From Ceraceosorus guamensis (Eukaryota; Basidiomycota; Exobasidiomycetes; Ceraceosorales; Ceraceosoraceae), in assembly GCF_003144195.1 (NCBI RefSeq), contig NW_020290030.1:1-64000 (forward strand): DNA of 64,000 nucleotides. The letters run 5' to 3'. The position numbers and the translations under genes are program-made. This document shows positions 46,036 through 58,169 of this stretch, piece after piece. Positions within the stretch are counted from its first letter, which is position 1. Every line of letters starts with the position of its first letter. The notes under the pieces were generated by a model. The model was not told the DNA's origin, made no database searches, and was given only the letters and a program-made list of their open reading frames with translations.

Positions 46036-48153
46036 ATGGCATACCCCAGAGGCACCAGCATGTCGACCAACACCACGCAAGCATGGTGGGGAAGCGGCTT
46101 CCGTCTGGCGACACCAGCTTCGTGCTGGGAAGAGTGTGGGCGCTGTAGCATCGTCTTCGCTTTGCGAGCATTGGACATTGCCGTTCCCACCCTGTTCCTC
46201 TTGCTTTGGCTCAAGCACGCGTGGAATGCACTTAAGAGCAAAGCCGCAGCAGCAGACGCATCATCCACCGCGCACGCACAGCACTCACCACAGTCGCAGC
46301 AGCAGCAGCACAAAGCTTGGGTGTCTAGCTGCAAGGTCAGGCACGCTCGATTCATTCCAACTACCCACGCATTTGCTTACCCCGCTCTGTACGGCATCTA
46401 CGAGCTCAGCGCGCTCGAATCGGGCCAATGCGATGCTCAGGGCGCTTTTCGATGGCAAGGTCATGGCGAAGAGGCGAGGGTGGGAGGGGAGGACGAGAGC
46501 GGGGCCGACTGGCTGCCATGCGTCACTGCCATCCATCCCAGCTCTCACCTGCACCTCGCCATCCCTTCCCTTTCGACCAGCACGCGATACCGGGTGGAAG
46601 GTAGCATCCTGCGCAAGCTGGCCTGGGAGCTGCGAGAGAGGGGTCACACAGAGACAGGCCCGCAGGATGAAGCATCGCTTCGAGACGATTGGCGCAGTCA
46701 GCTTGGACAAGTGTGGATGGTGTGCATGCCCAGCCTAGCAGGCTTGCAAGGCATCAACCCCTTGACCACCTACTTCGTCCATCGACCTACGAGCAGCGAG
46801 AGCGAAAGAGGTCCGCTTTGGCTTTGCGTGCTCGAAGTGCACAACACTTTTTCCGAAAGGCACCTGTACATCCTCGAAGTGGGCAAGGGGGAGGATGCTC
46901 TACCAAGCAGCGCGACAAAACATCGCGGCTCGTACGAGCATTCGTGGACCTTCGACAGGGCATTCCATGTGAGCCCATTCAATGACAGGGGTGGGTGGTA
47001 TCGGCTGCTACTATCCCCCCTATGGAAGGAAGGTCGGCAGCATCCCGAGATTGACATTCGTCTCGTGCTACTTGTCGCGTCAAAGGATGAAGGTGGTGAA
47101 AGGCAAATTGGAGAGCTCGTCGCAAAGCCTCATGCCGACGATGCATTTCGGCGCAAAAAGCTCTTTGCAACACTCAACTCTACCCAGGTCCGACCCCTCA
47201 CTACCAGCACGATGTGGTGGGCGCTTGTCAGACAACCTTTCGACCTGATCTTGCCCTTTGGCCGCATCCTGGCTGAAGCAGCCAAGCTTCACTTCCAGAA
47301 GCGTCTTTCGGTGTTTCCAAAACCCGAGGTGCGTGCTCCTCTAGCTCATCACCAAGAGCTCTCTTCAAGCAAAGTTTTGTCGAATGATGTGCAAGCAAGA
47401 CGTGGCAGTGCTGCAGCGGAACTAGTCCGCGGAGCCATCGGTTGGCAAGCCGAGACTGGCGCAGAAAAGACAGCGAGGGAGCGCTTGGCCGCTTTTGCGC
47501 GAGCGCGGGCAGATGAGAATGGGCCAGGCCTGAAGATCGTCTCTGCTGATCCTCTGGCCGAGAAGTTTGAGATCGCCACTTCTCAAGAGCATGCAGACGT
47601 TCCGGCGATGGTGATCACGACGCGCTCGCAAGCTGTATACAGCGACCTTTTGCTCTTTCCTCCCCGCTTGGCGCATCTTGTCGGGTCGGTAGCCGGTCAG
47701 CGTTGGGATGCACCGGCCGACGCGCTGCATAGCTACCTGATGCCCCTTGTAAAATCTTCGGCGCAAAAAATGGGCTGGAGGACCCGCTGTGCGCGGTCCA
47801 TCAGACGAAAGCACCTTGCTTGGCTCTTGACATTTTGCGATTTGCCAAGCGAAGGGCCTCACAGCGCATCGGCTCTATCGAACATGGTCGATGCTCCTCA
47901 CCCATTGGACCAGCTTAGCACGCCCGACGGGTCACTTGACGAACCCAGCCTCAATCACCTCTTTGCGCTCTTGTCCACCGCCTCATCCGCCCGCTTGGAA
48001 GAGTTTCTCGTCAGACGATCAGGCGTGCATTACGTCAGCGGCACGGAGGGTTGGCTCGAGCTACGACGGGCTATGGCACATTTCGATTCCCGATCCGATT
48101 CATCCATCAAAGCGTCTTGGGATCTGAAACTTGGCAGCGTTCTGGCCTCATGA
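46036..48153 (+). CDS. DUF1365-family protein
   Basis: A single long frame of about 705 residues. An N-terminal membrane segment (ALDIAVPTLFLLLWLKHAW) precedes a Gln-rich linker and the DUF1365 core: SCKVRHARFIPTTHAFAYPALYG, later MVCMPSLAGLQGINPLTTYFV, VLEVHNTFSERHLY and FHVSPFNDRGGWYRL. The C-terminal 250 residues are less conserved and charged. DUF1365 proteins often travel with cyclopropane-fatty-acid synthase-like methyltransferases and FAD amine oxidases, which suggests lipid modification, but no such partner is in this window. The start could also be the ATG at 46060; 46036 is the first. Confidence 0.8.
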   Translation: MAYPRGTSMSTNTTQAWWGSGFRLATPASCWEECGRCSIVFALRALDIAVPTLFLLLWLKHAWNALKSKAAAADASSTAHAQHSPQSQQQQHKAWVSSCKVRHARFIPTTHAFAYPALYGIYELSALESGQCDAQGAFRWQGHGEEARVGGEDESGADWLPCVTAIHPSSHLHLAIPSLSTSTRYRVEGSILRKLAWELRERGHTETGPQDEASLRDDWRSQLGQVWMVCMPSLAGLQGINPLTTYFVHRPTSSESERGPLWLCVLEVHNTFSERHLYILEVGKGEDALPSSATKHRGSYEHSWTFDRAFHVSPFNDRGGWYRLLLSPLWKEGRQHPEIDIRLVLLVASKDEGGERQIGELVAKPHADDAFRRKKLFATLNSTQVRPLTTSTMWWALVRQPFDLILPFGRILAEAAKLHFQKRLSVFPKPEVRAPLAHHQELSSSKVLSNDVQARRGSAAAELVRGAIGWQAETGAEKTARERLAAFARARADENGPGLKIVSADPLAEKFEIATSQEHADVPAMVITTRSQAVYSDLLLFPPRLAHLVGSVAGQRWDAPADALHSYLMPLVKSSAQKMGWRTRCARSIRRKHLAWLLTFCDLPSEGPHSASALSNMVDAPHPLDQLSTPDGSLDEPSLNHLFALLSTASSARLEEFLVRRSGVHYVSGTEGWLELRRAMAHFDSRSDSSIKASWDLKLGSVLAS

Positions 48154-48605
48154 CGACCCTTTCGGGACGCCTCGCAAGTTGTCCTTGTTAGATACCCACC
48201 CTTGCTACAGAATCGCAATCACTGAATTCAGGTTTCACCGGCGCACTTGCTGGCATGCCGCTACAATCTCATTCGCGTGCGAGGTGCCCATACCATTCAG
48301 ATGACTCGTGCTAGCCACCGCTGGACTGATGTGTCGTTGGAAACTCTAGAAGATGTCTTCACAGGCGCTTGACTGCCGCAGTGCGAGCTCATTCAGGTCA
48401 TTTACATCAATCGTCCTCGCCAAATCACGCGAGTCTCTACAGCAAGAGTCGCGCAGCCAGACTTTAACTCAAAGTAGCTGAATCGATATATTCATTCACA
48501 AATTGCTTTTTCCGAATCTCGAGTACGGGTGTCCGAAGAGGGTGGTAACAGAACATCAAAAGGCTTTCCAGGAGACTCGAAAGAGAAACCGTTTGGTGCA
48601 GGTGG
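48154..48605. other. Convergent intergenic gap
   Basis: 452 bp between stop codons; no gene or obvious signal found. Confidence 0.5.
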
Positions 48606-51600
48606 TTAATCGCTAAGCTCACCCAGCTCGACAGCAGCAGCACCGAGCACGGGAGATTTGCGCTCAACGGCGGTAGCAGTGAAGATGACACGCTCGCCCT
48701 CCTTCCACGAGTCGATCTGGAGTGTCTCGCCGGGGTAGAGCACACCGGTGAAGCGCACCTTGATGGCCTTCCAAGGACCGTAGACATCCTTGAGGATCTT
48801 GCCTGCAATGCCAAAGCTGCACAGACCGTGAAGGATGGGCTGGTCGAAGCCTCCCATCTTTGCAAAGTCTGGCGCAATGTGCAATGGGTTCAAGTCACCA
48901 GACAGGCGGTAAAGCGCAGCCTGGTCAGCTCCGGTCTTGAATTTGGTGCTGTTGTCTGGGCTGCGCTTGGGGGGCTGGTTGGCAGCCGAGGCAGCACCGC
49001 GGTCCTTGCCCTGCTTCTGCCCGCCGAAACCACCGGCACCACGGCAGAAGACGGTGCTCTCCGAAGTGGCGAGGAGAGTGCCGTCTGAGGCTGCCTTGGT
49101 CAAGGTGCGGCTGGTGACAACGGCAGCCTTGCCCTTGTCGAGAACCTCAATGAAGCGGGGCTCGTTGCGAACGAGCGCCTCGGTGGGAAGCTTCTTGTGC
49201 AGGGCAAGGTACTGCTCAGCATGCAACAAACGGGTAGGGTCAAAGTTTTGAAGCCAACCCATGTCCAGACCTGAGCTAGCGCCGAAGCTGAGGATGACAC
49301 CAAAGGTGGGGACAGGAGCGAAGTCATCGTCGCCTTCGTAAACGTAAGGCAGCTCCTTGGCACCTGCGCCTACACCCAGAGCGTAAAGGATGACGTCTCT
49401 CTCGGTGTAAGAGAATTCGCTTGGCTCGGGCTTGGCCTTCTTGGCCTCAGCGATCTCCTTGGGGTCATCTGGGTGCGAGAAGTCCTCGTCACCTTCTCCA
49501 TCCTCCTCGTCACCCTCCTCGCTCTCGCCCGCATTGCCAATGTTGCCTGCAAAGCGCACGTCAACCGTGAGCAACACGCACGTCTAGTAAGCGCGCGGGC
49601 GCGATCGCATCTTCCACTCACTCATAATTTGCTCCATGGCTTCCTGGTTGCTCGCTGGGAAGGAAGACTCCTCAGACTCGTAGTTGGAGATGTCACCCCA
49701 TCGCTTCTGGATGGACTCGACTTGCAGCTCGCGAGTGAAGCTGAAAGCGTGACCACCGGCACGCTGCCAGCGGACAGCAGCAACCCAACCTCCGGAGACC
49801 TCCCAAAGGAGCTTGGTGTGCTCTTCGTTGGCCTCGCTGGCCAAGTAGCCCACAGCAGGGGCGATGTATTCTGTCTTGAAAGCATCGACCATCTCCTGAG
49901 GCCAGATGGTGGAGGTCATGGCGGTACCTGTAGTTGTCACAAGATTAGCTAACACTTTCAGATGGACCGCACCGAGCACGACCTAGTCGCATCGCGCGTT
50001 CACAACTCACCTGCATTAGGGGCGATGGTGTTGGCCAAGATGTTGTACTTTTGACCTTCAATAGCCAGAGTTTGGGTGAATCCGAGGATACCACCCTTAG
50101 CAGTGGAGTAGTTGGCCTGTCCGAAGTTTCCGTAGATGCCCACAGCGGATGTCGTGTTGACGATACGGCCGTACTTTTGCTCGATGAAGATTGGCCAGGC
50201 AGCCTTGCAGATGGCGTAGGTACCACGCAAGTGGATGTTGACGACGGCGTGCCAGTCCTTGTCCTCGACACCGGCAAAAGACTTGTCGCGCAGGATACCG
50301 GCGTTGTTGATCACGACATGCAGACCGCCGAACGCATCGACAGCGGCCTTGACGATTTTCTCGCCATCCTCCACACTGCCAATAGCGGGGGCAGCCTTGT
50401 AGCCCGCCTTTTTGAGTTCTTCGACAGTCTTGTTGGCGTTATCGGCGGAGAAGTCGTTGACCACGACGTTGGCGCCGAGCTTTCCGAACATCTCGGCGTA
50501 CGCCTTTCCAAGACCTGCACCTGCACCAGTGATGAGAACCGTCTTGCCATCGAAGCGGACTTCGTCCTTGCCCTCGTTGGGCTTCGCTTCCTTGGCTCGC
50601 TCCAAGAATTCCATGTGGTTGGCGTCAGTGATCTTGTCGGGGTACTCGGGCGAGTTGTCAAAGTCGAGAATCTCATCGACCTTTGCCTTGACGGCAGATG
50701 GCGTGAAGCTCTCATCCGTCTTGAACACAACACCACGGGAACGCTGGCGACGTAGGGAAGCCATGAAGCCGGCACCAGACTCGATGAGCTGGCCACTGAT
50801 GTCCTCGTTAGCGGCCGAGCAGAGGAAAGTAGCCAGAGGTGCGACGAACTCGGGCTTCAGGTTCTCGAGGATCTCGGGAGGCATGATTGAAGCCAGCATC
50901 TGGGACGCAGCGATGGGTGCAATAGTGTTGGCGAAGATGTTGTACCTTGCACCTTCGATTGCGAGAGTCTTTGTGAAGGAGATCATGGCCATCTTGGCGG
51001 CAGAGTAGTTTGCCTGACCGAAGTTGCCGTAGATACCAGCGGCTGAGGAGATGTTGATAATGCGACCGAACTAGCGAGCAAAGAACCCGCAGAACGCCAG
51101 GAAAGAAGCAGTCAGCCTCGACCTCAAGCAAATGCTTCGGAGCTCTCTGTTCAGCTCGAGTGAGACAGTCCGAATGCGCACCTTTTGCTCCCTGAAGTGA
51201 GGCCAAGCGGCTCTCGCGCACGCGTACGAGCCAGTAATGTGCACAGCGGTGATCGCATCCCATTCCTTGTCGCTCATGGACTTGAAGCTGCACCACCAAG
51301 CATCGCAGTCAGTCAATCAGGGCAGCCCTCAGCGAGACTTGATCGGAGCTCGCACTCACGACTTGTCTCTCAGAATACCAGCATTGTTGATAAGGATCTA
51401 CAGATATCGAAAGAAAGCGAGATTATCAGCTCATGCTGTATGGAGCCTTCAATGCGCACACTCATCGCAACGCTTGTCCGGCGTCTTCGCAGAAGCAGCT
51501 TCATCCCCCCAACAAGCGTGATGACAAGAGCCTCTGCCAAAACTCACGTCTACACGTCCCCACTTGTCGACAGCTTGCTTGACGATCTTGGCGCCTTCGA

Positions 51601-51929
51601 GGTTGGAATCCAGGTTGGCGATGGCCTCTCCGCCTGCCTTTGTGATCTCTTCAACCACAACTTCGGCTGCCTTGCGGTTCTTGTCTTGAGTGGAGGGACC
51701 AAGATCGTTGATGACGACCTTTGCTCCTCGCTTGGCAAGGCTCAGCGCGTAGCTATGAGGAGCGCAAAGGTGCGTAAGCGAAAGTCGAGAATGTGCAGGT
51801 ATCACCATTACGATAGCGCTGCAAAGCATCTACTCACGCGCGGCCGAGACCATTACCAGCGCCAGTGACGATGGCAACACGTCCCTTGAGGGAGATCTTG
51901 CCATTCTCTGTCGCCGGGAAGTCTGACAT
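48606..51929 (-). CDS. Multifunctional beta-oxidation enzyme (Fox2/Mfe2 type)
   Basis: Seven exons on the minus strand: 51929-51838, 51752-51548, 51397-51360, 51287-51182, 51070-50011, 49927-49622 and 49546-48606, giving about 915 residues. It has two tandem short-chain dehydrogenase domains. The first has TGAGNGLG and the YxxxK site in GQANYSAAK; the second has TGAGAGLG and [10 protein letters not shown] hot-dog enoyl-CoA hydratase 2 domain follows, with [20 protein letters not shown]. Together they hydrate trans-2-enoyl-CoA to the 3R-hydroxy form and oxidise it to 3-ketoacyl-CoA in peroxisomal beta-oxidation. An acidic linker ([20 protein letters not shown]) joins the second SDR to the hydratase. 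The C-terminus reads GELSD, not a canonical PTS1. Confidence 0.95.
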
Positions 51930-53018
51930 CTTTGAAATGAAGAGTGTGGATCAGGGGAATTGCGGAATGTTCGAAACGCTGGAGCAGGTCAAAGTCAGTC
52001 TCGAGTGGAGTGTGTAGAGGTCCAGCTCGCAAATTCTGACTGATTGAGGATGCTCAGTGATGATGATGGTGGTGGAAGATGCGAAGGCTGATGGGAAAGA
52101 GCAGAGCGTGATGTGTTCATTGCTTGAGGAGGCCGCTACACTCTACGCGCACCCGGCTTGTGCGAGCATCGGTGGGCAGGATGCGGCAACTGGGTGGACC
52201 GGGTGTGCGTTGTAAGCTTCATGGCTCTCGATCTCGCTGCAAGGTGTCCCGTGTGAATGCCTTTCTCCACGCACCAGCAGGGCCAACATCATCTGGAGCG
52301 CCTGGCTGGTGCATGCATGTGTGGAGAGGAGAGCGAGCGTCAGCGGCCATGCTGCATGCACGTCGTTCGGGTGCACGCGCTGTCACTGGTGTAGCGCCTG
52401 CCAATGCGTCTCTGCATGTGCAACTCGATCTTCACGAGCGACCCGGCTAGCTTCTCGCGCGCGTTACCGGGGAGAGCACAGCTCACCTATAGCTTGGGCT
52501 GTATAGTCGCAGTGAGCTTGAGCGGGTCATCACTGCACGCATCGATGGCTGGCTGCCCGCGCCCCCAAGCCTCGTCTCTGGCGACGAATGACGTTCGCAT
52601 GCGCAACTTGGCGCGCTTGACGAGAGCAGCGCCCTGCACGGGCGTAGAGTCTCAGTCATGATGTGTTGAAAGCCAGCCGCTTTCAAGTATCGCACGCGAG
52701 GCGCGTCCGCTCCGTCAAACCCGGAATGAACGCAAAAGTTCTGGATGATTCTCGCATCAAATATGCTGAGACTATAGGGCCAGCAGCACGCCGTTGCAAC
52801 AGTCATCATTTGGGATCGCCGTATCAGCTCATCCAAGCTAAGGTGACTCTTGGTCATTCTGCAAAACCGTCAAGGCGTCCCATTCAGGCAGTGAAGCTTG
52901 TGGGCCTGCACGTCACCGGTAAAAGGCAGACGGATATCTTACAGAAGGGAGAAGATGCGTGACATGGGTAAGGAATGGGCGGTACCTAAGTGATCCATCA
53001 CTAACAATGCCTACTGAA
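51930..53018. other. Intergenic region
   Basis: 1.09 kb between two minus-strand genes: the Fox2 5' flank and the exchange-factor 3' flank. No gene recognised; a GTGATGATGATGG-like stretch lies near 52055-52080. Confidence 0.5.
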
Positions 53019-56000
53019 TCAAGGGCTTCGATGACTCAGAGCCTGAATGCCTCGAGGCTTCTCTTCCATCTGGCGCATGTGGAAGGAGTAGGAGTCGGCG
53101 CTACGATTGCTCGTCGCTGATTCAGGAGTAGCCAGCACCGAAGAGGGCGAGTGGAAATTGGCGTTGGAAGCCGGAGTGACTGCCACGAATCCAGTGCTCG
53201 AATGGCGCCATTCTGGTGTGCGGGGAGATCTATCCCCGAGGGGTGATGGGTCCGCTTCTTCATTGTCCCTCGCGCGGGATGTGTATATCTTTAGACCTTG
53301 ACCTCCAGCGCTGACTCGCTTGGCCATTCGATTCGAGCTCGAACGGCTCATCGAAGGCAACTCGAGACTAGGCGCGACGATTCCCCTTTCCGTTGCGTTT
53401 ACAGAAGAAAAGCTCTGGCGAAGCCGGGGAGAGCGACTATGCTCCTCGGGCTCAAGCACGAATGAAGAAGGCGGTCCCGCTGCTCGCGCTGCACGGTCGC
53501 CTGCAACAAGCTCCAAAAGCAAGATGTCTCGGCGGGAAGCGTGTCGGGCAACTTCAAGACGCAGCTCACGGATCTTTTGACTCAGAGGCACGGCTGCCGC
53601 CTCGATGCGATCTCGCGTAACTTTCTGGAAAGGCGTGAGGACGGCGAAATGCCTCGCCAGCCGGAGATTGTCGTCCAGCTCGCTCCTCTTTTCTTGGAGT
53701 TTTTCCGTTACTTCCCTAATGAAAGGTTTCAATTCGCGACGACGAGCATAGACCCTTCTGCGCATGACTCCTACAAGCGGCGTAGAACCTGCCGAGCTCT
53801 GTCCACCAAAAATCGACGGGCTAGACAGAGGTGACGCCTCTTGGGAAAGTGCAGCGCCAAGCTGCCCGGAGTACGTCCCAGAAGTTGGACTCGGTGTAGC
53901 ACTTGGCAGAGCAGCTCCGGGCAGAGTCATCCCATCCAAAGAAGGCGTTGCACTCGGGCGCCGTGACATTGTCGAAGAATCAAACGTCGCGCTCCTATTC
54001 ACGACCGAAGCTGCATCGTCGTCATCTTCGGGTGCAGGATCGAGGCCCCGCATTCGAATGCCACCGGACCGAAAAGTACCGCAGAAGTTGATCTTGGCGA
54101 TCCAATCATTCATCTCAGCCTCGCTAGGAGTCTGAAACAAGAACTGTTTAGTCTGTCCGCCCTGGTCCGCGATGAGTCGAAAGACATTCTCATACTTCTT
54201 GTGAGTGATGTCGCGCACAGCGAAAGCGTTGCTGAGAGAAAGGACGCCATCCGGGCGGAAGAAACTGATGCGAGGAGCGATGACCACGTTGGGTACCGTG
54301 TGATTCTCAGTCTGCGCTGAGATTTGCTGATCCAATGCGGATGTCCAGATGAGATCTCTGAAGAAGAGGAGCTGCGAGCTGGTCAAAATCATCCCGCAAG
54401 TCCTCCATTTGCGAGACTGTGCTTTTTTGCCGCCTTCCAAGTCGTCCTTGCGACTGACACAGCCGACCTTCGTCACCCGAAGGCTGACGGTGTGAGCCGG
54501 GGCGCGATCCAGCATTAGCGTGGTCATCATTGCCGTGCTTGAGTACGGACTATCGCCTCCCCACGAAGAACCAGTTGGAAGGGCTGGGCCCCGTTGAGTG
54601 ACAATTTCGATCGACGGGGCTCTGCTGAAGGCATCGTTGAGGCTTTCGACATCGAACTGATCGGCAGTTCCGGTATACGAGAAGGGAGACTCCTCTGGAA
54701 CCAAGCTTAGGATGTCTGGATTCAGCTCGGTAGTTCGGCCTTGAGCGATCATAGCGTACGCGTCCACTTTGACGCGACTGGAAGCATTGTTCCCGCCTGC
54801 CCCTATGGCTGAGAAGAAGCCGGAGCCACCGTCAGCTGAGACGGGCTCCGAGACTCTTCGCTTGATGTCGTCTACATTCTCGACGTAGATGAACTGTGCA
54901 TAGATCAAATTATCGTAGAGATACTGTGGCAAACAATGGAGTTCGATCAACTCTTCGACACATCGACTTCATGCCGATGCACAAACTTACCTCAAGGATC
55001 TCGACAGGAGCCTTACTGGACGCGGTGTTGCGGACGTAATCAGCTTTGGTCATCTTGTTCTTTGCGTTCTTATTGAAGGCGTCGGTATGCAGCATCATCA
55101 GCGAGAACGCCAAAATATATGGCTGGTCTATGAGAGGTTGATGGATGCGAGCCTTGGAGTGAGCACACAAGGAAGCACACCTCCGATGCGTTGAGACTCA
55201 CCTTGCGCTGCGAAGAGGTTCTCGTTGCACTCATTGTACCTTTGAGCAAAGGCTTCCATGACGCGATCGATTTGCTGAGTCTCTTTCGGCAGACACAAGC
55301 TCATCAAGAGCTTGCGCAGCGCGATGTCCAAGGGATGACCTGCGAACAGAAAACGCCGCATGAACAGTTGCAAAGCGTGTTTGTGCAGATCATCGGTCTT
55401 CGAAGCCAAAACGGCAACCACGTCATTGCGAGGCACGGACGCGACGACATGCTCGACGAACGTTTCTGGCGAGTCAAATTCTCGAGCGCCGGAATCCTGA
55501 GAGGCTTTGCTTGGCTTTTCATACTTGTCAACATGCGTTGTGCTAGACTGAAGTGAGGTGGACGCGGGATCCGAGTCTGCAGACCTTAGATGCTCCAGTG
55601 CAATAGAGGTTCGCCGCATGGCATCCTGCTGCAGGCTGTCCTTGGCGGCGATTGCTGATGCCACTGAATTCAGGACTTGCTGTGTGGAGTGCCCCCGTCC
55701 ATCGCCTGAAGGGAGCGAAGGGCGACCCTCTAGTGCAACACTAGATGAAGTTCTTGAGCGAGTCCAAGGTAAGCTAGGGATGAGCGAGGATGCTCGTTGC
55801 CTTGGAGTAGCCGAGGCGCTACTGCCACCAAATAACGCAGACGCTCCTCCGCTGTGATCCAGACGTGATGTGCCAGCTGACGAGCCGATTGGAGCAGCTA
55901 TTGAAGGACCAGCACCATCTAAAGTCTTAGCAGACGAAGGGCGAGCCACACTAGAGCGTCGCGAAACATTGACCGCTCCACTCGGATAGTCGTCGACGCC

Positions 56001-58169
56001 CGCAGTGCTGCTATTGGCTCTAGCAAGTCGCCAAGGAGGAGCTTGGCGTTGGACGAATGATCGCCGGCGACCGGGAGCATTGCTGTCTGGTGGTGATATT
56101 GGGGGAAAGTATTGACGTTTCTCCTCCTCTGGTGAGGAATCTAAGAGCTCGAGGCGCGAGCTAGAAGTCATTTCCCAGCCCGACTTTGCTCGCGATGCTT
56201 CCTTCGCGGCTTTGAACCTTTCATCAGCTACCCAAGCTTTCGACGAAAGCGTGGGGGAATCCATGGGCGAAGCAGTCAGGGTCTCGTGTGCCCCATCGAT
56301 GGCGATGGAAGGGGCAAGGCGACTGCTTGCGTCAGCAGCGCCGCTGGTGCGTGGCCGGCGATGGTTTGGTCTGGCAGAGTCCGCAGAGCGATCTGTGGAC
56401 TTGCCCTTGCTCGAGCCAGATTGGCCTTCGTCTCTGCCGCCTGCGCCGATGGCTCTTTCGCGAGACGAAGAGTTGTGAGATGCCTTCGACCCTTGCAGAT
56501 TGACCTGGGAACGGGTTTTCCGTAGACGTCTTCCCTCGACGTGCCGCTCCTCAGCCTCGTGGTCCCGTGTTGGCATGACAAAGGTTCCAAGACCAACGAG
56601 AGCGGAGCTAGCAGGCAGGCTTGCCACCGCCGCATGACCCTCGTCCTCATCACCCACCCGATCGCGCGGACCCATCAACTTGGACTTGAATAGATTTGCC
56701 ATTCGAGAAGGCGTGGAGGCCGGAGCGCTCACTTGCCGCGCCTTATTTGGAGTCCTAGCGAGCTCGGAAGGCAGGGCCGGGGGCGCTATAGCTGGAGGTG
56801 GCAATTGCGGAGGCGCGACCCCCGTTCTTCTGGAGAATGACCCGAGGATGCGCGGGGACGTAGCTGGATAGTCGTTACTTGATGGTGATGCAACTGCGAT
56901 GCTCGGAGCATGCACGCGTCCAGTAATCGTCCTCTCCGCATCAACGATGCTAGCTGATTGATTGGCGGACTGACGGTTCCGAGATTGTTCCTGTGATACC
57001 TCCCAGGAGGCGTCTGGTTCACCAGCTACAGAGCTGCTTTGCTTGGGCATACTGAACAAAGCCAAAGACCTCCGCCGACCGTGGGAAGTGGATTCTGGGT
57101 TGCTGTCGATCGAAGGGACCGCTCGGTGCTGCCTCTTGGCGGTACCCAAGCCTTCGGCCAGAATGCTGCCATCAACATAGCTTCCTTTCTTTGCTGACGC
57201 AACGTCATCTTGAGCTGAAGCCGATTCCTGATCCGCGTCAGAGCCCAGATGGCGCCTCGAGGGGACGCCAGCGATTGAATCGTACACAGCATGGCTGCCC
57301 GCCACAAGAGCTTGACCGGGGTGGTGGATAAGCTCGATCTGCTCCGCAAAATTTTCTCCATCCTCTTCCGGATCCTGAGGCATCTTGAGCTTTGATGGCG
57401 CGGCGACCAAGCTGCTGCTAGACGCAAATCGACCACTCCTCAGCATGTGATCGAGATCAGAGCTAGCCCTGCCGTCGCTGGGAGAGCTGCCACTATGTCG
57501 CGAACTCGAAATGGACAAACGAGGTTCGCTGGATCCCGTATTTTCCACCGCGCTGGTGACTGCACTGATCGATCTCGAAGAATTGCCAGACCGGGTGGAG
57601 CTCGATGCGCGTGCGGAAGGAGAGGCGGAGCCTTCTTTGGGCGCATCCGAAGAGTCTCCTGCGGATGTGCTGGGCTTCGACTTGTTACGTAGCCCGCGAC
57701 CAAGCCTGAAGATGCTGGCCGTTCTAGATGGCTTGGATGAGGAGCTTGAAATGCTCGGGGGCTTCAAGCCGACGTCGGAAGTTTCCGGACCAAAGGGCAT
57801 CTCCGATGCTCTAGTAAGATGCTCTCGCTCTGCTTCGAAGCGATCGCTAAGCTGTGGAACGACGACTGAAGGGAACCTGCCGGACTCGACTGGCGCTGCT
57901 CCATCTCCTAAAGATTTGTGCGGTTTCAAAGTGCTGAAGGCGCCGTCCCCAGTGCTTGCTCTGTGCGCAGATTGGTGCTGGTGGGAAGATCCAGGACGGA
58001 CCATCGCTGGACGACTCGCACTCGTCCCAGAGGAGGTCATCCGCTGCGAGCGAGAACGTTGCACGCCCGAGCCATTGAGCGCCGGTGTGGATGTTCGGTG
58101 CGACGAGGAAGGTGCATGGCCCTCTCCGATCGGAGCTCGCGCCCCATCGCTTTTCGCATATGAGGACAT
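53019..58169 (-). CDS. Sec7-PH ARF guanine nucleotide exchange factor (Syt1-like)
   Basis: Exons 58169-55202, 55127-54991 and 54923-53019 (minus strand) give about 1669 residues. Residues 1 to about 900 are Ser/Pro/Arg-rich and probably disordered. The Sec7 domain follows: GHPLDIALRKLLMSLCLPKE, with the catalytic glutamate in LPKETQQIDRVMEAFAQRYN, and across the first intron DQPYILAFSLMMLHTDAFN. A PH domain lies at about 1170-1290 (HTVSLRVTKVGCVSRKDD to EMNDWIAKINFCG). A coiled region with EVTEKLQEKRSELDDNLRLA comes after. It exchanges GDP for GTP on Arf/Arl GTPases at Golgi or plasma membrane sites, as in the yeast Syt1 group. The first ATG is used; an upstream GTG frame was ignored. Confidence 0.9.

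Noticed and set aside
48420-48618. Hidden last intron in Fox2 giving a PTS1 end
   Set aside because: A donor-like GTGAGC is present, but no acceptor I tested downstream gives an SKL-like terminus.
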